Of a DNA stretch of 64,000 bases, positions 55,936-64,000 are shown piece by piece. Source of the stretch: Epiperipatus broadwayi. Lineage: Eukaryota; Onychophora; Udeonychophora; Euonychophora; Peripatidae. The translations under genes were made by a program, and so were the position numbers. The first letter of the stretch is position 1. Every line of letters begins with the position of its first letter. The notes beneath the pieces are model-generated. The model was not told the DNA's origin and did not search any database. It saw only the letters and a program-made list of their open reading frames with translations. The stretch spans positions 29,829,510 to 29,893,509 of the forward strand of contig JAQFVV010012394.1 of assembly GCA_028023455.1 (NCBI GenBank), read 5' to 3'.

Positions 55936-56882
55936 AAAATTTTTGGATATTCAAGTTACATTTAATGATTACGGTTTGGATTAACTTATGTTAATAAAAC
56001 CAATTGAAACTAGAAGTTTTATTCCATATGAATCACATGTACCTATGTGTCATAAGCCGTCTGGATTGAAATCATTCTTATTTCTAAATAAAAAATTAGG
56101 CAAATATTCTAGTGATAAAATTTAAAATGTACATTTATTTGTTAATGACTTGTTAAAAATTGGTTATTATAAAAATGGTATTGCTAATATTATTAAAGGA
56201 TTTAAAAGAAATCAACACTATAATAAAATTAAAAATAAAAATATCAAAATGAAATGGATTTCAATGCCATTTATATCAGATGAGCAGGTCAAGTTTATTA
56301 GGAAAATTTATAATGGTTTATGTCATATTGGATTTTTCTCTACAAATAACATAAATAGATTACTTAATAATTCTAAAATTCAAAATTCAAAGTTTAATCA
56401 AAATTCTATTATATATAAATTGATATGTGGATGTGGCATACAATACATTGGTGAATCTAAGTGTACATTTGAGAAGTGAATAAAAGAGCATATGCTTTTA
56501 TATAATAGAATTCAAAAAGAGAATCAATCTGGAGTAGATGTAAATAAACCTTCATCATCTGTTATATTTGATCATAATAAATCTTGTCAATATGGATTTA
56601 AATTTGATTATAAAAAAATGATCATTATTCAAATTGAACATTGTCATAATAAACGTAAAATAAAAGAGCCTATGTTGATTTCAAGAAATCGTCAAATGTT
56701 AATGAATCACCAGTCATCAAATGTTAAGATAACAGAATTGTGGGAAATCTGAATTGAACTATGGGTATTGTTAAAGATTGTCTCGTTTTGATTATTCAAT
56801 GTTATATAGTTGATAAAGACTACAAAGTGAATAGTCTAAAGTACTTCTAAAAGAATATAATTCATATATATTGTACTGTATT
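55936..56882 (+). pseudogene. Penelope-like element L2: truncated inverted partner
   Basis: Starts abruptly inside the RT at FLDIQVTFNDYGLD, runs through GFIPYESHVPMCHKPSGLKS, the linker (MKWISMPFISDEQVKFIRKI) and CGCGIQYIGESKCTFEK, a stop, IKEH. The stop replaces the GIY-YIG arginine position by a single C-to-T type change. It ends at a TA run at about 56,882. Nearly identical to L1 over the shared part, but in opposite orientation. Confidence 0.82.
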
Positions 56883-56976
56883 TTGATATATATATATATA
56901 TATATTGTAACGGGAGAAAGCTTTATGAGATTCGCATATACTGACCATGGGGGCGCCACTAGACCTAAAATAGGAA

Positions 56977-59900
56977 CAATAAAACAATTGAAAGTGAAGA
57001 GCTTGAGGTATTAGCAGTAGTGGAAACACATTTAAGAGAAGAAGAAGAACCTATTTTGGAACAGTTGGTATGGCAGGGTATAAATAGAAAAAAAAAAGAA
57101 AAAAGGGGTGGTGGTATAGGTGTTATATCAAAAAAATATTTAAATATTGTTAAATGTCAAGAACACTTGTGGTTTGAAATAAGGTTGGGTAGACAAGAAT
57201 GGATGGTGGCTATAGTTTATATAGCTACTGGAGATAGTCAAATTATATTGGAGTGGAATTGTAACATATACGAATGTTTAGTTAAGGATATACAAAGTTT
57301 TAAAGAAAAGGGGAAGAGAATAATGGTTATAGGGGATATGAATGGACATATTGAAGAAATTGATGATGTAGATAATAAAAATGGACAGCTTTTGAAGAAT
57401 TTTTGTCAGAAAGTGAATTTGAGTATTGGAAATTTATTAAATATTTATGAGGGACAATACACATGGTCCAGAAATAATATATTTCACACAATAGATTATG
57501 TATTGGTAGAGAAAGAGGGAATAAATAAAATACGGAAAATTAAGGTATTTGATAATGAAGAAAAAGTATGCACTAGTGATCATAATTTCATTGTAATTGA
57601 AATGGTTAGTAATGTGATGGAGAATAGAAATAAAAGTAGAAATAATAGTGAAAGATGTGGATGGAGAGTAAATGATAAGAATAAGTCTGAAGAGTATAAA
57701 ATACAAGTTGAAGAAATAATGGAAGAGTGGGTTGGGGATGAATATAAGGATTGGTATAAGGAAATAGAAAAAGTTGCAAATAGGGTTTTAGGTGAGAATA
57801 TTGAAAAGAATAAAAGTAATAAAAAAATTAAAATTAGTAAAAGTGTAAAAGAAAGGAAAGAAGCATGTAGAGAATATAAGTGTGCTATTAAGAATAAGGA
57901 AAGTGAAAAATATATTAATGCTAAATGGGAAAAGTACTTAGAAAAGAAGAAGTTGGCTAAAATAGATATTTATAGAGAGAGAATGAAATTGAATAGTAAA
58001 TTGTTGGAGGATATTAATAAAAGTGGAAGAGATGGAAGTAAAAAAATTTGGAATTATATTAAAAGGAGAAATGTAGGGGAGAGAGAGTTAGTATTACTAG
58101 ATAATGAGGGAACTGAGTGTAGTTCTAGAGAAGATATAGAGAGAATCTTAAATAGTTATGTAATGAATATAGAAAAGATGTTAGATGTGAATGATAGAAT
58201 ATTAGAAAATATGTGAGAATATAGTAATGGGAATATTAGTTTTTCAGAAAATGAACTAAATGAGATAGAGAAGAAATTGAAAAGTGGGAAGGCAAGAGGT
58301 TTAGATGGATGGGCAGCAGAGATGATAATGAATTTAGGATATAGGGCAAAAGTAAAGTTATTATCCTGTTTTAATAAAATGGCACAGAATAGAGTTTTTC
58401 CAAGTAGTTAGAGTAATACAAGAGTAAGGTTATTATTTAAAGGAAAGGGTAAGGATCATAGAAAGTTGAATAATTATAGACCGGTAGTGGTAACATCAGT
58501 TTTATATAAAGTTTTCTCGTATATGGTGGCTAGTAAAGTTGTAAAATGGATGGAAGGGAATAATGTAGTGGGTGAAATGCAAGGAGGTCTTAGATTAGAT
58601 AGGCGTATAGGAGATAGTTTATTTGTAATTACACAACTTATGGATATGAGTAGGAATGCAGATAAACAGTTATATATGAGTTTTATAGATATAGAGAAGG
58701 CATATGATAGAGTAAATAGAAATAGATTATGGATAAGTTTAGCAAATTTGGGAATGGATGAAGCTTTAATAGATATTATTAAGAAATTATATGAAAATAA
58801 TTATTATATATATCAGTTAGAGAATATAGAATCAATTAAAGTTAAAAATGGTGTGGGACTAAGGCAAGGATGCCCTATTTCATCTATTTTGTTTGTGTTG
58901 TATTTGAGTGAAATGGAAAGAGCAATAGAAAGATTAGGAAGAGGGATAGAGATACTGTTAATAGATAGTAAGGGATTATATATTTTGTCAGATCTTTTTT
59001 TTGCAGATGATATATTTTTGTGTGCAGAAAAAAGAGAAGATATGGAAGTTATGTTGAGGACATGTGCAAGGGTGGGTAAAGAGATGGGGATTAAATTTAG
59101 TGAAAAAAAATCAAATATAATGATGGTTAATACTGAGGAAAGAGAAGATGTAGAATTTTTATTGGGAGATATTAAGTTAAGTGTGGTGAATAGATATAGT
59201 TATTTGGGAATTATTTTAAGTAATCAGAAAAATTATTTGGATGAATGGGAGAAAAAATTGATAAATGAAGCAAAGAAAAGAAAGGGATTGATAAAGAAAT
59301 TAACAGTATTTTCATATAATAAATATGATGTAGCTAGAATTATATGGAAAGGTGTAGCAGTAGCAGGGTTAACATATGGTAATGATGCATTATATGTTAG
59401 TAAAAACATATTAGATTTAGAAAAAGCTCAAAGGGAAGTAGGAAGACATGCATTGGATGCAGAAGTATGGACAGCAAGGGAGGCAATTCAAGGAGAAATG
59501 GGAAGGTCAAGTTTTCATATGAGAGATGCAAAAAGTAAAATGAAAATGTTTGGTAGATTGCAGTTTATGGATAATAAAAGAATAGCTAAAATAGTATTTA
59601 ATTGGGTTATGAGTAAAGGGCAGGTAACAAGATGGGTGAGAAAGGTAATGCGGTATGCAAAAGATTTGGATAAAGAATTTATATCAATATATTTGTACAA
59701 AAGATGGGATGCTTGTGTTAAGAGGATTATTGAGTGTTATAGTAGTAAGGAATGGGATAAAAGAATAAATTTATTAATAAAGACTAGGGAGTTAGAGAGA
59801 TGGAGAAATAGTATGGAGAGTAAAAAGAGTTTAAATATATATAGAAATAAACAGAATATTAGGTGTGAGTTAATATATGATAATAGTAAGGAAAGTAGTT

Positions 59901-60339
59901 TATTGTTTAAGGCTCGAACGGGATCTTTAGCTACAAAAGAATATACATGTAAATGGAAAAATATGGGTGATTTATTTTGTAAATTATGTAAGGAAGGAAT
60001 TGAAAATATTAGGCATTTGTTAATTGAATGTAAATGTTTGAAAACAGAAAGGGTATGTACATATAATGAAGTTGTGGAAAAATAAATATGAAAAGAGTGA
60101 TTATACAGAAAGTGAATTATTGGTTTTTATGCTGGGTTTGGGAAAAGATAAGGGGGATTTAGATATAAAGGTTATAGAGTTGACAAAAATTATGTTGTGG
60201 AAATGGGATAGAGCAGATTATGGGTAAATTTAGAGTGGGGAATGTAAAAGAAAGTGGCTAACAGGTTTATCTGGGCATAATTGCAGAGATATTCTTGACT
60301 TCGTTTAAGGAGAAGCCATAATACATCACATCACATCAC
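56977..60339 (+). mobile_element. CR1-like element, copy F (best preserved)
   Basis: 5'-truncated inside the endonuclease start, it ends at the family CACAT tail (60,339). CACTAGAC occurs at 56,957 and again right after the tail at 60,337, a likely target duplication with 12 extra bases at the 5' joint. It has far fewer lesions than A, B or E, so it is the youngest family member here. Confidence 0.85.
56990..60223 (+). pseudogene. CR1 ORF2 of copy F: two stops and one frameshift
   Basis: One frame runs from 56,990 to about 60,050 with only two stops, TGA at 58,214-58,216 and TAG at 58,409-58,411. Endonuclease: VVETHL (about 57,015), VVNT-like VAIVYIATG, GDMNGHI (57,335) and TSDHNFIV (57,574). 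RT: ARGLDGWAAE (58,290), NNYRPVVVTS (58,470), EMQGGLRLDR, FIDIEKAYDRVNR (58,684), LRQGCPISS (58,859), LFFADDIFLC (58,995) with both Asp retained, and YLGIILS. C-terminal CKLCKEG...RHLLIEC knuckle at about 59,980. A few inserted bases near 60,050 shift the last 50 codons (LWKNKYEKSDY, FMLGLGK) out of frame. The 5' truncation removes ORF1 and the first endonuclease residues. Confidence 0.85.
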
Positions 60340-62380
60340 TAGACATTTATTTTCATGGTGGGCAGGATATGCGAATCAAAATGTGCTGGGCTAAACTTAG
60401 GGAGAAACAAGATATCTTAAATATTGTTTAGACAGTTGAGAAATCAAAGCACAAGGACAAACGTCAGTCAAATTAAGTTTGAACAAATTTTAAACTTTTA
60501 TTTAAGAGCAAAACACTTGTAAGAAAAAGTTTACATGAAAATCAATAGGGTTATCTCAGGCGTGTATTAGAACGACTAAATACATTGCTCTAGCAGACTT
60601 ACCAACTCTCTAATAATGAGTTCTACAGGGAGGAAGCTATTTCATTCAGCAGAAGAGAAGTCCAATAAATGTTGGTTTTCCTATTCATAGATATGAAAAC
60701 AATACGTTCTTGAAATAAATCAATGAAACCAGCACTAGTGAGCTTTTCTAGACTCCAAAACAAATGTCTCGGGACCCAAAATGTCATATGCTAGTAGAAG
60801 CTGCATCTTAAAACTACATTCAAAGCAAAGATGATTGATTTACCTCAAGAACCACAGCAAATATGCTTCAGAATGAATGGAAAACAAACAAATAAAACTG
60901 GCGACTCCCCAACCAAACGATTTGCAAAACTATTCTAAGAATTAATGGTCTCAATAGGAGACAAGTACATCATAAGAAAATTAGTTATGTCTGCCTCAGC
61001 ATTTAAAGAAATGAATTACCAATAATTATAATAAAAAATAAATTTATGACACAAGTTCTGAGTACACACTCTGATAAATTTTAAACTATACACACAAATA
61101 CAAAATCAATCTATTGGAGAGTGCACATGAGTACAAAAATATGAAAGCTATAAATGCTTTAGCAGAGAAAGTTTCTCTCACCTGTAATTTACAAAAGAGA
61201 TAAATATTGTCTTCCTGCTGGCGATTTATAAACTTACAAAGCAAAACAATTATAGTTTCCGCTTTCAGAGAGATAAGAAACGAAGACTATGAAAATAAAG
61301 TCACCAGCCAAAAGATTTGGTGATTTGCAAAAGCGCAAACACCATATTTAAAACTAATTCGGGCTACTAAAATAGAAAACTCACATGCCATTCTCCAATA
61401 AACAACAACTGAAAGCAAACTTGAAATATTAAAACTAAGATTCCAAGACACACAGCAAAGTACAACAAAAGAGAATAAATATAGCTAATCAATATGAAGT
61501 TAAATATTAATTTAGATTGCAGGTTTATTAGATTGAGCGGACATTTAATGAAAATAAATTTACCCTGGAAGGAATAAAAGAAAATTTCATCTTACGATAA
61601 AGCAGAGTTGGCATAGAGTGCGCACATTTTTCTTTAGTCTATTTTCAAGTCCTTTGACAGCAGCAAGGTAGAGGCAGTGTTTATTTTAGAGGTTCATGGC
61701 ATGACTGAAGGAGAGCTGGTAGGTGTGGGTCCATCCTTTGTTTAAATTAGCAAGACATCCTAATGATGGCAACACTCATAGCAGTACATTTTGCCATCTC
61801 ACACAGTAATGAAGTTTGTCGATAATAGTTTAAGTTTTTAGCAGGAATTGAATGTCTGAACTGCTATCCAAAGTGGTGTGACTCTCTCCAGGCCTTAATC
61901 CAAGTGTCTATTTCTATCTGAATCTCTTCTTACTCTCTAAAAATTGGTGGGCTATTCTTGCCTTGCTACATTTCTTGCAAAAACTTTCATTAGTCTCTAA
62001 TTCTATATCTCAGCCAGGGCAAATATTAATTTTCCGCTCAATCTAATTTAAAAATTCCATCCAGGGATTATTGAAACAACAATACAATTAAACCTCCTCT
62101 TTTTTAGAATTAACTTTAAAAATATGACTAAAATAAAAGCAACAGGAATATATAATTAGCAAGCCTGCCTGTTTTTAATCAAATTGATTAAAACAGGCGG
62201 AGAATGTAAACTATTTTAAAATCAATTTTATAAACAAAGTAGTGAAAGTAAACTATTTTAAATATAAATGCTTATGTGTTTAAATACACATACGCTTTTT
62301 TTTTAATAATAATAAAAACATTTTAATGACATTTAATGAAAATTAAGTTATTTTTTTGCCCCTTTTTAAATTTTAGTAAT
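60340..62380. other. Unassigned DNA with an inverted-repeat pair
   Basis: No coding frame or RNA gene is seen. Inverted repeats at 61,529-61,568 and 62,014-62,045 share TAGATTGAGCGGA and CCCTGG and bound a 517-bp segment, a possible short DNA-transposon derivative. The remainder is AT-rich and unassigned. Confidence 0.5.
61529..62045. mobile_element. Possible MITE-like segment with 32-40 bp inverted ends
   Basis: The left end reads TAGATTGAGCGGA then CATTTAATG and TACCCTGG; the right end is its approximate reverse complement (CCAGGGC...TCCGCTCAATCTA). The arms match over the first 13 bases exactly and about two thirds beyond. No clear target duplication, and no internal coding. Confidence 0.4.
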
Positions 62381-62387
62381 AAAACAA

Positions 62388-62413
62388 CTGAATCGGAAAT
62401 CAATCCGGTTCAG
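62388..62413. repeat. Stem-loop upstream of Penelope copy M
   Basis: CTGAATCGG and CCGGTTCAG pair over nine bases (one T-G) around AAATCAAT. It lies about 70 bp before the first reading frame of the element and might belong to its leader. Confidence 0.5.
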
Positions 62414-62481
62414 TATTGATTTATATATTACATATATTGTGAAACGAATACAGATATCAAACTTTATTTATTGCATATATA

Positions 62482-64000
62482 ATGAATTTAAAGATTCTAA
62501 GTAAAACGTGGATTGTAAAAGAATGGCGGAAGGTAACGTTAAAGATTATTATGTTAAAATGTAGATTAAACTTTTTAAATGCCTATCGTGATTTAGTTTT
62601 CCTGAATTTCTGTTTAGTAAAAATAAACAGATCTTGCAAATTATCAGATAAAATTACTAACGATATAAAGGAAATTATTTTAAAGAATATAATTAAGCAA
62701 TGCAAATGTTTGCTATTTCATCAACGGAAATATTTAACGGCTTTAAATCATTTTATTTTGATGAAAAATTGTGATGATTGGTTTAACTATAAGTGTTTTT
62801 GTCAAAAAAAATTTGATAAATTTTATTTAAAAATGTTGATAAATTTAACAAGAAAATTGAACATTTGTTTCTTAAAAATTTTCCGGGTAAAATGAATGAT
62901 CAAAATTACGTGAACTTATCTGGTATAATTTTGGATTTCAGTCAAAAATATATTTTAAATTTCGGATCGAAATATGTTGGTGTTAGATGGAAAGATTGTA
63001 ATCTTGAATTGAATTCTGCAATAGAACATTCATTTAGTGTAATTAAGTGTAACGCGAATATTTGTAATAATATTGTTAAAGAAGTTAAAAATAAAAACTT
63101 TAAATATAATAGGAATGATAAATGGTTAAGTCAAATTAATAAATTTAAAAGTTTCCTATCAAATAATGACCTAGTGTGTTTAAAAGAGGACAAGGGCCTT
63201 CATATGTGTTTGTTTACAAGAGCGAAATAGAATGAAAAAGTTATGGATCAAATGAAAAAGCTTAAATTTCAAAATAGTGAAATAATAAATATAGATACAA
63301 CTCGCATGAAATTTATAAATGAAATTTTAAAAAAAGCTAAGAATAAAGCTATTGATAGTCATACATATTATAACTTATATCCATCATCTGCTATTTGCCC
63401 TAGGATATTTTTGAATATAAAGCTAAATAAAGAAAATTATCCATTGAGATTGAGGGTTGATTTTTGTGGTGCATATTATTATCAAACATGTAGATCATCA
63501 TCATTTGATTTTGTTGATAAAATTAAGAATATAAATATAGATTTACATGACACAATTTGTACTTTTGATATAAATGAAATGTATGGATCAATAGATAGAA
63601 TAGAGTCAATTAATATTATTTATAATGCTCTTGTTTCAAAAAATGTAAAGTCTGATATTATAAATTTTATTATAAAAGTATTGCAGTTTCTTGATAAAAA
63701 TATTTATGTTAATTTTAATAATGAATATTATAAAATGAATTTTGGTTGGCCAATAATAGGTCTTCCTGCTGTTGCTCAAATTTGTAATTTTGTTATATCA
63801 ACATATGGAAGTAAAATTTTAAAACAATTGAAATATCAAGAAATTAAAGTATATCATAGATATGTGGATGATGTTTTTATTTGTGGAAAACAAGAATTAA
63901 TAATCAAGTTGTTTAATGAATTATATGAGATTAAGGATATAAAATGGGTTATAAGTAAAGAGAAATACAATTCCATAAAATTCTTGGATATTCAAGTTAC
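62482..64000 (+). pseudogene. Penelope-like element M, N-terminal part and RT, cut by window end
   Basis: Starts at ATG 62,482 (MNLKILSKTWIVKEW, 137 codons), shifts frame near 62,870-62,890 into NYVNLSGIILDFSQKYILNF, the N-terminal landmark of Penelope-like proteins (NLS...L...L..G..F), then CLKEDKGLHMCLFTRAK, one TAG at 63,228-63,230, and an open frame to the window end. RT: PRIFLNIKLNKENYPLRLRV, CTFDINEMYGSIDR (63,560), FGWPIIGLPAVAQICNF, KVYHRYVDDVFICGK (63,850, both catalytic Asp kept) and IKFLDIQV. Compared with L1 it lacks 51 bp (17 codons, in frame) after YYYQTCR and has one extra codon in motif B. The GIY-YIG part lies beyond the window. Confidence 0.85.

Overview
The window is strongly A+T-rich eukaryotic (animal) DNA with no recognisable host gene. 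Almost everything that can be read is a transposable element, a satellite or a microsatellite. Long (AT)n, (CA)n and (ATT)n tracts, an RTE element with a CATCAT tail, CR1-like elements whose ORF1 carries PHD and esterase domains, two families of Penelope-like elements and a hammerhead-ribozyme repeat fit an invertebrate genome. A mollusc, possibly a cephalopod, is my guess from style only; the sequence does not prove it.

Layout. 1-1.3 kb: nothing recognised. 1.3-12.9 kb: a nest of CR1-like non-LTR elements of one family. Copy A (plus strand) has a tandem-repeat leader, ORF1 (PHD finger plus SGNH esterase) and a broken ORF2. A 3' scrap (A'), copy B and copy C follow, then a mirror image (D and E, minus strand) that makes a large palindrome. 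13.8-16.6 kb: RTE-type element, minus strand, with a 3' fragment of the same family at 18.1-18.6 kb. 18.6-24.7 kb: mostly unassigned, with a decayed Penelope terminus at 23.2 kb. 24.7-26.4 kb: two Penelope-like pieces head to head. 26.7-31.2 kb: L1/Tx1-like element, minus strand. 31.4-33.4 kb: long ATT/ATG/ATC microsatellites around two minisatellites. 34.8-39.4 kb: ruined Ty3/gypsy-type element, minus strand. 41.0-48.3 kb: a complete young-looking LTR element, minus strand, with LTRs of 2,622 and 2,353 bp, a tRNA-Lys-type primer site, one coiled-coil gag-like ORF and no polymerase. 48.4-49.2 kb: a 347-bp satellite. 49.3-51.2 kb: a foldback MITE-like element and a 418-bp tandem/inverted repeat carrying four hammerhead ribozyme motifs. 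54.3-56.9 kb: a second Penelope family, head to head. 57.0-60.3 kb: the best-preserved CR1 copy (F). 62.4-64.0 kb: another Penelope copy, cut by the window edge.

How the parts relate. The most interesting item is the 418-bp repeat at 49,516-51,167. Every copy that retains the relevant region encodes a type I hammerhead with all core nucleotides present, so a transcript through the array should cut itself into 418-nt monomers. This is the architecture of animal retrozymes, which are thought to depend on Penelope-type reverse transcriptase, and two Penelope families lie in the same window. The second notable system is the LTR element whose LTRs are longer than its body, contain three different tandem arrays, and differ between the two ends by one unit of two of those arrays. 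No element shown in full is a fully intact autonomous copy. CR1 copy F is closest, with two stops and one frameshift, and the Penelope copy at the right edge keeps an apparently intact YVDD catalytic box.
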